Below are positions 1-7,821 of a stretch of 64,000 bases of DNA, in pieces; the first letter of the stretch is position 1, and every line of letters begins with the position of its first letter. Made by a program: the position numbers and the translations under genes. Under the pieces are notes generated by a model. It did no database searches. It was not told where the DNA came from and worked only from the letters and a program-made list of their open reading frames with translations. This DNA comes from Thiobacillus denitrificans (GTDB lineage: Bacteria > Pseudomonadota > Gammaproteobacteria > Burkholderiales > Thiobacillaceae), in NCBI RefSeq assembly GCF_001530125.1, contig NZ_LDUG01000002.1:1-64000 (forward strand), read 5' to 3'.

Positions 1-726
1 GCCAGAGCCGCCGGAGCCCATGCCGCCAGAGCCGCCAGAGCCGCCAGAGCCGCCCGTGGCAGCGCCGCCGTTGCCACCGGAGCCGCCTGCGCCGCCGGCG
101 CCATTGCCGCCCGTGCCGCCGCCGGCGTTGCCGCCGCTGCCGCCCATGCCGCCGTTACCGGCGTCGCCTGCAAAGGTGTCACCGCCTGTGGCTTGGGCGA
201 AACCGCTGGCGCCGTCACCGCCATTGGCACCGGTGGCCCCGCTGTTGGCGTCCTGATTGGCATCGCCACTGTTGCCGCCCATGCCGCCCGCCCCAGCTGC
301 CGCGCCGCCGTGGGCGGTGTTGCCGATCCCGGACACGGCGTTGCCACTAACATAGCCGTTCAGGTTGGTGGTTGCTGTAATGGTGGGGTTATTGGAGTTG
401 TTGTACTGAGTGGCCGTTGAAGCATCGCTAGCCATGGCTCCCGTGCCGCCTTGGGCGGTGTTGGTGCTGTTGTCGCTGTTGGTGCTGTTGTCGCTGTTGT
501 CGCTGTTGTCACTGTTATTGGTGTTGTCGACACTGCTATCCAGGGAGGCAGATGAATATTCATTCGCGGCAGCACCCGTTTGCGCACTCTGATCGGAGGT
601 TGCGGTAGCGGTCTGCGTGATTGAGTCATTCGTGTCGGCAGTGTTATTGGTGGTGGGGTTGGCCCAAGCAGGCGCCGATACCCCGAGAGCCATTGCGATG
701 GCTGTTGAGAGCAGTGTTTTGTTCAT
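1..726 (-). CDS. Secreted Gly/Asn-rich repeat protein (5' part, runs off window start)
   Basis: The frame opens with ATG at 726 behind a GGAGG at about 732-736 and stays open for 242 codons to base 1, so the C-terminus is missing. Residues 1 to about 22 form a signal peptide ending in APAWA. Then comes a Thr/Asn/Ser-rich stretch with tandem SDN/STN triplets (about residues 70-87), and from about residue 145 an almost pure Gly-Gly-X region rich in GGSGG and GGNGG. No enzyme motif is visible. The composition suggests an exported structural, matrix or surface protein, but the family is not recognised. A sigma-54-type promoter lies upstream. The missing end could carry a sorting signal. Confidence 0.8.
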   Translation of the reverse strand, partial: MNKTLLSTAIAMALGVSAPAWANPTTNNTADTNDSITQTATATSDQSAQTGAAANEYSSASLDSSVDNTNNSDNSDNSDNSTNSDNSTNTAQGGTGAMASDASTATQYNNSNNPTITATTNLNGYVSGNAVSGIGNTAHGGAAAGAGGMGGNSGDANQDANSGATGANGGDGASGFAQATGGDTFAGDAGNGGMGGSGGNAGGGTGGNGAGGAGGSGGNGGAATGGSGGSGGSGGMGSGGSG

Positions 727-736
727 GATGAAACCT

Positions 737-1144
737 CCACTTAAGTTGAATGAATTCAAAAAGACGAAGCCACAGGAAACAGACTTCACTGCCCCCAATT
801 GCAAGGCGTGTGCCAGCATGGCTATCCAATTGAAATAAAAGAGGTTTTCAGTAATAAGGCGGGGTAAACGTCCGGATTTTCGCTGGCAAGTTGTTCCACT
901 TTTTTGACAGCCCGCGCGAGAAAAAGCCGAAGATAATAAAATAACTATTACAGATCAATATGTTACGCACAACATTCGGCTGAAAACGAAAATGTCTCAG
1001 CTTCGAGAAAACCCCGTAAGCATGGCGTAACAATCGGGAAGGGGAGGCCGCAGGCGGCTCGTTCAGCGCTGACCGGCGCGTCCTGAGCAGCCTGCCGCCC
1101 ACGCAGGTTTTGCCAAGCGCCAGGCCACGCCCGCGCACCCCGGT
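737..1144. other. Intergenic region without a supported gene
   Basis: About 400 bases upstream of the Gly-rich gene. It holds the sigma-54 promoter and, at about 840-965, an AT-rich tract that could hold activator sites. An open frame at 848-1138 has no family resemblance and is not called. Confidence 0.5.
800..815 (-). promoter_or_regulatory. Sigma-54 (-24/-12) promoter
   Basis: On the minus strand TGGCAC and TTGCA are separated by exactly five bases, matching the RpoN consensus TGGCAC-N5-TTGCW. Transcription would start near 789, giving a leader of about 60 bases before the ATG at 726 of the Gly-rich protein. No activator gene is present in the window. Confidence 0.65.
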
Positions 1145-2098
1145 TTAGCGCTGCCAGTCGCGGATGAAGGGGGTATAAAAATCCTGCGCGGCCGGCACGG
1201 CACCGCGGATCTGGCACAAGGCGCGGGCAAAAGCATCGGCGCGCGTCAGCCGGTCGGCCAGCGGCCAGCCGCGCAGCGTGCCGAGGATGAAAATAGCGGC
1301 AAACCCGTCGCCCGCGCCGGTACGGTCGACCAGGTTCGGCAGCGCCTGGCCCGGCACCGATTCGATGCGGCCGGCAGCGTCGAGCGTCCACGCGCCGGCC
1401 GCACCGCGGGTGACCACCACCCGCTCCAGGCCGAAGTCGGACACCAGCACGCCGGCGCGGGCTTCCGGGGTGGCTCCATCCAGCGCAAGCAGATGACCGA
1501 GGCGGGTCAGTTCCGCCTCGTTGAGCTTGGCCACGCTGGCCTGCCGCAGCGACCAGCGCAGCGTGTCGGCGTCCACCCAGGGATCGGTCAGATTGAGATC
1601 CAGGAAGACGCGGCTGTCGACCGCGCCGAGCAGTTCGCGCAGCGCGCGACGCGATTCGCCGCGCTGCGCCAGGGTGCCGAAGTAGACCATCGCCGGATGC
1701 ACCAGCAGCCCCACCATGCGGGCCAGGCCGGCGTGGATGTGGTCATAGGCCTGGTCGGACAGGATGTCGAACACCGGCCCGGCGGCCGTTTCGGTCACCT
1801 TGACCCGCCCGGTCGGGCGCGCCGGATCGCGCTGCAGGCCGCGCCTGTCCAGCCCGCGTTCGCGCATTGCCTGCTGCAACTGCTCGCCCGGCGCATCCTT
1901 GCCGGCCCGCGTCATCAGCACCGGATGCGCGCCCAGCGCGCCAAGATGGCACGCCACGTTGAACGGCGCGCCGCCCAGCACAGTGCGGTCGCGAGACTGA
2001 TCGACCAGGGCTTCGCCAAAGGCCACCACGGATTGCGCATGCGGATGGGGCGCGTCGCCCGGCCGATGCATGACGGTCGCTGCGTTCGACATATTCAT
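1145..2098 (-). CDS. PfkB-family carbohydrate kinase, probable fructokinase
   Basis: A 317-residue ribokinase/PfkB fold sugar kinase. The N-terminal GEALVD and GGAPFNVACHLGALG segments match the family's substrate-binding signature, and DRTGAGDGFAA near residue 263 is the C-terminal PfkB signature with the catalytic Asp (GAGD) and anion hole. Resemblance is best to fructokinases, which phosphorylate fructose to fructose-6-phosphate in the cytoplasm, but other sugars are possible. The ATG at 2098 follows AAAGG. The gene runs in the same direction as the DUF481 gene upstream with a 75-base gap, so they may be co-transcribed. Confidence 0.85.
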   Translation of the reverse strand: MNMSNAATVMHRPGDAPHPHAQSVVAFGEALVDQSRDRTVLGGAPFNVACHLGALGAHPVLMTRAGKDAPGEQLQQAMRERGLDRRGLQRDPARPTGRVKVTETAAGPVFDILSDQAYDHIHAGLARMVGLLVHPAMVYFGTLAQRGESRRALRELLGAVDSRVFLDLNLTDPWVDADTLRWSLRQASVAKLNEAELTRLGHLLALDGATPEARAGVLVSDFGLERVVVTRGAAGAWTLDAAGRIESVPGQALPNLVDRTGAGDGFAAIFILGTLRGWPLADRLTRADAFARALCQIRGAVPAAQDFYTPFIRDWQR

Positions 2099-2173
2099 GA
2101 TTCAAACCTTTGAAAAAATGGTTTGCACTATCGCCTTGTCCGGCCATTCGGCCTGCCGGGGTCCCGGCAGGCT

Positions 2174-3187
2174 TCAAAGTGCGTAATCCAGCTTGAAGAT
2201 CAGCGCCGTGTCGGTGGTGTCCTTGCCTGCCGCCGGCACCGCGTCGTAATCGACATTCACCTGGGTGCCGAGGCTGAGCCCGTTGCCCATCGGCACCCGC
2301 ACGCCGGTGCGGCTCTGATAGAGATAATCCGCCAGCGATTCCAGGCTCAGCAGCACATCGCTGTTGTGGAAAAGTTTCAGCCGCCCCTGCCAGAAGGCCT
2401 GCTCGTACTTGAGGCCGAAGCGCGCGCTGGGAAACCGTTCGTCAGGCGCGCTGCCGTAATCCTCGCTCACCAGGCTTGCGCCGCCTTCCAGCGCGAATTT
2501 CAGGTCACCGCGATCGACAAACTGGCGGCCGATGCCCACCCCCAGCGTGCTGCGCAGGTCGAGATCGGCCTGGCCGTCGTGATCGAAACGAGTGTTGGCA
2601 TACAAATAGGTTTTCCCCTTGAGGAAATGGTCGTATTTCAGGCCCGCGCGCCAGTTCGACGCGGTATTCGACCTGTCCTGCGAGGCTTCGTTGAGTTCGG
2701 CGTCGAGCGTGACGCGCTGGGATGGGTTGCGCGCCACCCACTCGCCGCCCAGATGCAGGGTCTGCGCATCGGTATTGCCCCGGGCATAGCTGCCGCCGAG
2801 CGAAACCCGCGCGCTCAGCACCGTCTTGTCGGGATGCAGCGGCGGGTTGATCGCGGCAATGCGGTCGAGCGCCAACGGCGTGGTTTCCGCCAGGTTGCCG
2901 ATGCGGATACGCAACTGCCGCGCGTCCGCGGCGCGCAACTGGCCGTCAAGTTCGGTACCGTCGGCCAGCCGCACCCGCACCGGCGCGTCCGTCTCGATGC
3001 GGCTCACCTGCGCCCAGGGCAGCTTGAGCTTGCCTGCGTAAGGCGTTTCGAGCACCAGCGAATCGGCTTCCATGCGGACGAGGGTGCCGCTCAGCCGATC
3101 GCCGTTGGCGAGGCTGACGGTGTCGGCCAGTGAGGCCGACGAAACCAGACAGCTTGTTGCGGCGAGTTTCAGGAGGGATCGTTTCAA
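2174..3187 (-). CDS. DUF481 (YdiY-like) outer-membrane protein
   Basis: 337 residues. The first about 20 residues (KRSLLKLAATSCLVSSASLA) are a signal peptide. Residues about 20-110 form a small beta domain with 'ANGDRLSGTLV' and 'LADGTELDGQL' repeats. The rest is the DUF481 beta-barrel region with alternating aromatic strands, ending LIFKLDYAL as outer-membrane proteins do. The start is taken as TTG at 3187, seven bases after GGAAAGG. The frame extends upstream, but that extension lacks signal-peptide character. Family members are linked to salt or alkaline response in some species; a link to the nearby Mrp operon is inference only. Confidence 0.8.
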   Translation of the reverse strand: MKRSLLKLAATSCLVSSASLADTVSLANGDRLSGTLVRMEADSLVLETPYAGKLKLPWAQVSRIETDAPVRVRLADGTELDGQLRAADARQLRIRIGNLAETTPLALDRIAAINPPLHPDKTVLSARVSLGGSYARGNTDAQTLHLGGEWVARNPSQRVTLDAELNEASQDRSNTASNWRAGLKYDHFLKGKTYLYANTRFDHDGQADLDLRSTLGVGIGRQFVDRGDLKFALEGGASLVSEDYGSAPDERFPSARFGLKYEQAFWQGRLKLFHNSDVLLSLESLADYLYQSRTGVRVPMGNGLSLGTQVNVDYDAVPAAGKDTTDTALIFKLDYAL

Positions 3188-3616
3188 GCTATTTCCTTTC
3201 CCGGTAAGAACCGATGATGGACAGCCTCGCGCTGCAAGGGACGCCCGGACAGCGCGCTGACAGGGAAAACCAGAGAGGCGGCACGCGGCTGCACCGTGAT
3301 GCGCATTGGCCAGAGCAGGCACCGAGAACCAGAATGAACTGCAGGCAAAATGCCTTTTTATGTTTGCACAAAACAAATTGGCTGCGCAAGTGCCCCTCCG
3401 GCGCAGGCCCGCTTGCTGAACAGAGGCACCCACCGTATTGACCCATTTGGCCGCGGCAAGATAACGGCGGCTCGACTAGTCTTTTCTGACGGGATGTCTG
3501 CGCGATGAAAGCCCCGGTTCCGATGTCCGCACATCTGCCATTCACGTTCTTGCCCGTCCATTCCCCGTTTTGCCCTGTATCCCGGCCATCGGCCACGCGC
3601 CGCAGGTCACGCATTC
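3188..3616. other. Divergent intergenic region, no gene seen
   Basis: Roughly 430 bases between the DUF481 gene (minus) and the EAL gene (plus). Short open frames on both strands show no family resemblance, and the EAL frame is closed upstream by a TGA at 3506-3508 with no earlier start. It presumably holds both promoters, but I cannot point to convincing boxes. Confidence 0.4.
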
Positions 3617-4411
3617 ATGAACGGCTGGGCCGAGACCCATCTGGAACTGCACTTCCAGGGCATCTACCAAACCCGCGACGGCAGCCTGAGCCATCTGGAG
3701 GCGCTGGTGCGGATGCGGGATCCGCTGCAACCCGAGCGTCTGATCATGCCGGGACAGTTCATCCCGGTTGCCGAGAAAACCGGCCAGATTCTCGAAATCG
3801 ACCGCTGGGTGATCCGGCGCGGCATCGAGACCCTGGCGCAGCACCCTGATCTGGCAGCGCTGGCGGTCAACGTCTCCGGCCGCAGCTTCGACGAGCCGAA
3901 CCTGCCGCGCTATATCCATGAACAACTGGAACAGCACGACGTCGCGTCGGAGCGGCTGATCATCGAACTGACCGAGACGGCCGCCGTCTCCGAAATGCAG
4001 GACGCGCAGCGCTTCATCGAGGCGCTGCAGCAAACCGGCTGCCTGATCTGCCTGGACGATTTCAGTTCCGGATTTTCCACCTTCGCCTACCTAAAATACC
4101 TCGGCGCGCAGATTCTCAAGATCGACGGCATGTTCATCCGCGACCTGCCCAACAACCGTGACAACCAGGCTTTCGTCAAGGCCATGATCGACGTCGCCCG
4201 CGGGCTCGGCAAGGTCACCGTGGCCGAGTTCGTCAAGGACGCCGCCACCCTCGGCATGCTGCGCGACTTCGGCGTCGACATGGCGCAGGGCTATCACCTC
4301 GACCGGCCGTCGGCCCAGCACCCCAGCCGGCTGAACCCACGCAACGCCTTGCCCGCGCCCGACGCGGGTTCATGGCGGCGCCAAGTCACGCTAGCAGTCT
4401 GTCGGACTTGA
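3617..4411 (+). CDS. EAL-domain cyclic-di-GMP phosphodiesterase, stand-alone
   Basis: 264 residues, almost entirely one EAL domain, with no sensor, GGDEF or membrane segment. Key positions are present: EAL (E28), N85 (NVSGR), E117 and E120 (ELTET), D147-D148 (LDDFSSG), K168 (KID), E204 (AEFVK) and Q224. The usual second Glu of AEGVE is Lys207, and the loop-6 DFGxGxSS reads DFSSGFST. Most catalytic ligands are intact, so activity is plausible but unproven. The last six codons (AVCRT, stop) lie in the left terminal repeat of a MITE-like element, so the original C-terminus may have been replaced. A Pro/Arg-rich tail follows the domain. Confidence 0.85.
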   Translation: MNGWAETHLELHFQGIYQTRDGSLSHLEALVRMRDPLQPERLIMPGQFIPVAEKTGQILEIDRWVIRRGIETLAQHPDLAALAVNVSGRSFDEPNLPRYIHEQLEQHDVASERLIIELTETAAVSEMQDAQRFIEALQQTGCLICLDDFSSGFSTFAYLKYLGAQILKIDGMFIRDLPNNRDNQAFVKAMIDVARGLGKVTVAEFVKDAATLGMLRDFGVDMAQGYHLDRPSAQHPSRLNPRNALPAPDAGSWRRQVTLAVCRT

Positions 4412-4627
4412 AGTAAATCGGCTGCAAATCCGCCTGGCCGGTCCATATTTCGCCGCTTTTTTGGGCAATAGAACGGGCGCGCTCAAAAACCAAGTGCAAC
4501 ATTTTTCAGGAGAGAATGTTGCATGGGAAAATCGTCAAAATTATGTCCCATCGGGACGGTATCCCTTGGGGCTGTCCTCGCCCAGCCGAATTTTCGCTTC
4601 GATTCTTCAAGTCCGACAGACTGCTAG
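4391..4627. mobile_element. MITE-like element with 23-bp terminal inverted repeats
   Basis: Positions 4391-4413 and 4605-4627 are perfect 23-bp inverted repeats (outer end CTAGCAGTCTGTCGGACTT). The 237-bp interior encodes no transposase and contains a hairpin with 9-bp arms TGCAACATT (4495-4503) and AATGTTGCA (4515-4523). No clear target-site duplication is visible. The left repeat supplies the end of the EAL gene; the right end lies 51 bases before the mrpA start, so the element may also carry or disturb that operon's promoter. It could be a non-autonomous derivative of an IS with these ends. Confidence 0.7.
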
Positions 4628-4678
4628 AATGGCCGCGTCTTCCGGCCACCCGCCGGTCCGTCTAACAATTCCCGATCG

Positions 4679-7477
4679 ATGACGCTTTTTTTCGCTGTTT
4701 TGACCCCGTTTATCGGCGCGGCCCTGGTTGCGCTGGCGTCCCGCCTCGGACGCTCGCATTCCGCCTGGGCGGCGGGCGCGGTCACCCTGGCGGCAATAGC
4801 CTGGCTGGTGCCGTCCTTGCACCTGCCGTTCGAAGGCACCACGCTGATCCAGCAGCACGACTGGATGCCCGCCCTGGGGCTGAACCTTGCGTTCCGCCTC
4901 GACGGCCTGGCACTGCTGTTCGCCGCGCTAATCCTCGGCATCGGCCTGCTGATCGTGCTGTACGCCCGCTACTACCTGTCCGAGCGCGACAGCATGGGGC
5001 GCTTCTATTCCTACCTGATGCTGTTCATGGGCTCGATGCTCGGCATCGTGCTGTCGGAAAACCTGATCCAGCTGCTGATCTTCTGGGAACTGACCAGCCT
5101 GTCGTCCTTCCTCTTGATCAGCTACTGGCAGCACCGCGAGGAAGGCCGCCAGGGCGCGCGCATGGCGCTGGCGGTGACCGGCGCCGGCGGCTTCGCGCTG
5201 CTGGGCGGTTTCCTGCTGCTGGGCCACATCGTCGGCAGCTACGAGCTGTCGGTGGTGCTCGCCTCCGGCGACCTGATCCGCGAACACCCGCTCTACGTGC
5301 CGACGCTTACGCTGATCCTGCTCGGCGTGTTCACCAAATCGGCGCAGTTCCCCTTCCATTTCTGGCTGCCGCACGCGATGGCCGCGCCCACGCCGGTGTC
5401 GGCCTACCTGCATTCGGCGACCATGGTGAAGGCTGGCGTGTTCCTGCTGGCGCGGCTGTTCCCGGCGCTGTCCGGCACCCCGGAATGGTTCTGGCTGGTC
5501 TCCGGCGCGGGGCTGGCCACGCTGCTGCTCGGCGCCTACGTCGCGCTGTTCAAGCATGACCTGAAGGGCCTGCTGGCCTATTCGACCATCAGCCACCTCG
5601 GCCTGATCACGCTCTTGTTCGGTCTGTCGACCCCGCTCGCCGCGGTGGCGGGCGTGTTCCACATCATCAACCACGCCACCTTCAAGGCCTCGCTGTTCAT
5701 GGCCGCCGGCATCATCGACCACGAGGCCGGCACGCGCGACATGCGGCGGCTCAACGGCCTGTGGCGGTTCATGCCCTACACCGCGACGCTGGCGATGGTG
5801 GCCGCCGCCGCGATGGCCGGGGTGCCGCTGCTGAACGGCTTTCTCTCCAAGGAAATGTTCTTCGCCGAGACAATGGAGATTTCCGCCGGGCATGCCGGCG
5901 GCTGGCTGCTGCCCGCGCTGGTGACGCTGGCCGGCGCGCTGGGGGTGGCCTATTCGCTCCGCTTCATCCACGACGTGTTCTTCAACGGCAGGCCGGTGGA
6001 CCTGCCGCGCACGCCGCACGAGCCGCCGCGCTGGATGAAGGTGCCGGTGGAAATTCTGGTGGTGCTGTGCCTGGTGGTCGGCATCGCGCCCACGCTCACC
6101 GTCGCGCCGCTGCTGGCGGTGGCAGCGGCGGACACGCTGCAGGCGCCGCTGCCCGATTACCACCTGGCACTGTGGCATGGCGTCAACCCGGCGCTGGTCA
6201 TGAGCCTGATTGCGCTGGGCGGCGGCGCGCTGATTTACCTCATGCGCCGCCCGCTGTTCGCCTGGCACGAGCGCAGCCTCGGCCGGCTCGACGCGCGCGT
6301 GGTCTTCAACGCATTGCAAAATGGCCTATTCGCGCTGGCGCGCTCAATCACCCGCCTGATCGACACCGGCTCGTTGCAGCGCCAGGTGTTCTTCCTGCTG
6401 GCGGCTGCCTTGGTGCTGGGCGTCGCGCCCTGGCTGGCGGGCGGCACGCCGCTGGCCGGCAACCGCGAAGGTCTGCCGCTCGACGCCGTCAGCCTGATCG
6501 CCGCCAGCGCCCTGATCATCGCCACGCTGGCCACCGTGTGGCTGCACCGGCAACGCTTCGTCGCGCTGGTCACCATCGGTGTGGTGGGGCTGGTAGTGTC
6601 GCTCGCCTTCGTCAAGTTCTCGGCGCCCGACCTCGCACTGACCCAGCTGTCGGTCGAGATCGTCACCATTGTTTTGCTGCTGCTGGCGCTCTACTTCCTG
6701 CCGCAGCATGCCGCGCCCGAGCATGAACCGGCGCGCCTCTGGCGCGATGGCATGATCGCCTTGCTGGCGGGTGGTGGCACCGCCGCGCTGGCGTGGGCGG
6801 TGCTGACCCGGCCCTACGACACCATCGCCGGCTATTTCCTCGCCAACAGCGTGCCGGGGGGTGGCGGCAGCAACGTGGTAAACGTCATCCTGGTCGACTT
6901 CCGCGGCTACGACACCCTGGGCGAAATCACCGTGCTGGCGCTGGCCGGGCTCGGCATCGTCGCGATGCTGCAGGGCCTGCAACTGGCGGCACCCAGCCGC
7001 GACGACGCCGGGCGAAGCTGGGATGCCGATGCCTACCCGGCCATCATGGCCACGCTGACCCGCATCCTGCTGCCGCTGGCGCTGCTGGTCGCGGTGTTCA
7101 TCCTCTTGCGCGGCCACAACCAGCCGGGCGGCGGCTTCATCGCCGGCCTGATCACCTCGGTTGCGCTGATCGTGCAGTACCTCGCCAACGGCGCTGTGTG
7201 GACGCATCAGCGCATGGCGTCCGACAGCCACCCGCTGGTCGCCTGGGGATTGGCGATCGCCGCCTTCACCGGGCTGGCGAGCTGGCTGTTCGGCTACCCC
7301 TTCCTCACCTCGACCTTCAGCCACCTGAACTGGCCGGTGGTCGGCGAATTCGAACTGGCCTCGGCGATGGCGTTCGACCTTGGCGTGTTCCTCGTCGTCG
7401 TCGGCGCCACGCTGATGATCCTGGTCAATCTCGGTGGCCTGCATCGCGCGCCGCCCAAAAAAGGGAGCGTCCACTGA
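4679..7477 (+). CDS. mrpA: Na+/H+ antiporter Mrp subunit A with fused MrpB domain
   Basis: 932 residues of multi-pass membrane protein, the largest Mrp (Mnh/Pha) subunit. Residues about 60-420 resemble NuoL, with the proton-antiporter core including KSAQFPFHFWLPHAMAAPTP and HINHATFKA-like helix signatures. A DUF4040/MbhD-like block follows around residue 628 (VALVTIGVVGLVVS), and residues about 795-925 match MrpB/MnhB (NQPGGGFIAGLITSVAL). No separate mrpB exists, so this is the A-B fusion form. It acts in the inner membrane, exchanging cytoplasmic Na+ (or K+) for protons together with subunits C-G. The ATG at 4679 follows the MITE. The stop overlaps the mrpC start by one base. Confidence 0.93.
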   Translation: MTLFFAVLTPFIGAALVALASRLGRSHSAWAAGAVTLAAIAWLVPSLHLPFEGTTLIQQHDWMPALGLNLAFRLDGLALLFAALILGIGLLIVLYARYYLSERDSMGRFYSYLMLFMGSMLGIVLSENLIQLLIFWELTSLSSFLLISYWQHREEGRQGARMALAVTGAGGFALLGGFLLLGHIVGSYELSVVLASGDLIREHPLYVPTLTLILLGVFTKSAQFPFHFWLPHAMAAPTPVSAYLHSATMVKAGVFLLARLFPALSGTPEWFWLVSGAGLATLLLGAYVALFKHDLKGLLAYSTISHLGLITLLFGLSTPLAAVAGVFHIINHATFKASLFMAAGIIDHEAGTRDMRRLNGLWRFMPYTATLAMVAAAAMAGVPLLNGFLSKEMFFAETMEISAGHAGGWLLPALVTLAGALGVAYSLRFIHDVFFNGRPVDLPRTPHEPPRWMKVPVEILVVLCLVVGIAPTLTVAPLLAVAAADTLQAPLPDYHLALWHGVNPALVMSLIALGGGALIYLMRRPLFAWHERSLGRLDARVVFNALQNGLFALARSITRLIDTGSLQRQVFFLLAAALVLGVAPWLAGGTPLAGNREGLPLDAVSLIAASALIIATLATVWLHRQRFVALVTIGVVGLVVSLAFVKFSAPDLALTQLSVEIVTIVLLLLALYFLPQHAAPEHEPARLWRDGMIALLAGGGTAALAWAVLTRPYDTIAGYFLANSVPGGGGSNVVNVILVDFRGYDTLGEITVLALAGLGIVAMLQGLQLAAPSRDDAGRSWDADAYPAIMATLTRILLPLALLVAVFILLRGHNQPGGGFIAGLITSVALIVQYLANGAVWTHQRMASDSHPLVAWGLAIAAFTGLASWLFGYPFLTSTFSHLNWPVVGEFELASAMAFDLGVFLVVVGATLMILVNLGGLHRAPPKKGSVH

Positions 7478-7821
7478 TGGAAGCCCTGATCGCACTCGTT
7501 ATCGGCGTGCTCACCGCGGGCGGGGTGTTTCTCGCGCTGCGCGGCCAGACCTTTCCGGTGGTGCTGGGACTCACCCTCATGTCCTACGCCGTCAACCTGT
7601 TCCTGTTCGTCATGGGCCGGCTCGCCATCGGCCTGCCGCCGGTGATCAGCGACGCCGCGGCAGGCTACACCGACCCGCTGCCGCAGGCACTCGTGCTCAC
7701 CGCCATCGTCATCAGCTTCGGCATGACCGCCTTCGTCATCGTGCTGGCGCTAAAGGCGCGCGCCGAGCTGGGAAACGACCATGTCGACGGTCGTCACCAC
7801 GATGAGGAGCGGCACGCATGA
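7477..7821 (+). CDS. mrpC: Na+/H+ antiporter Mrp subunit C
   Basis: 114 residues with three membrane segments, resembling NuoK as MrpC proteins do. The ATG at 7477 overlaps the mrpA stop (TGATG), and the stop overlaps the mrpD start by four bases (ATGA), indicating translational coupling. The conserved QALVLTAIVISFGMTAF segment is characteristic of the MrpC/NuoK family. The His/Asp-rich C-terminal tail (DHVDGRHHDEERHA) is cytoplasmic by topology and variable between species. Confidence 0.92.
   Translation: MEALIALVIGVLTAGGVFLALRGQTFPVVLGLTLMSYAVNLFLFVMGRLAIGLPPVISDAAAGYTDPLPQALVLTAIVISFGMTAFVIVLALKARAELGNDHVDGRHHDEERHA

Noticed and set aside
450-540. Short tandem repeats resembling a CRISPR or minisatellite
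   Set aside because: They are in-frame SDN/STN codon repeats of the Gly-rich protein, too short and without spacers.
848-1138. Open frame of 96 codons on the minus strand between the Gly-rich gene and the kinase gene
   Set aside because: No family resemblance, Arg-rich composition typical of chance frames in GC-rich DNA, and no ribosome site.
3505-3849. Plus-strand frame overlapping the start of the EAL gene
   Set aside because: Pro/Arg/Ser-rich chance frame; the overlapping EAL frame encodes a clear domain.
4928-6319. Long antisense frame of 463 codons opposite mrpA
   Set aside because: Gln/Arg/His-rich mirror frame caused by GC-rich codon use; no motif.
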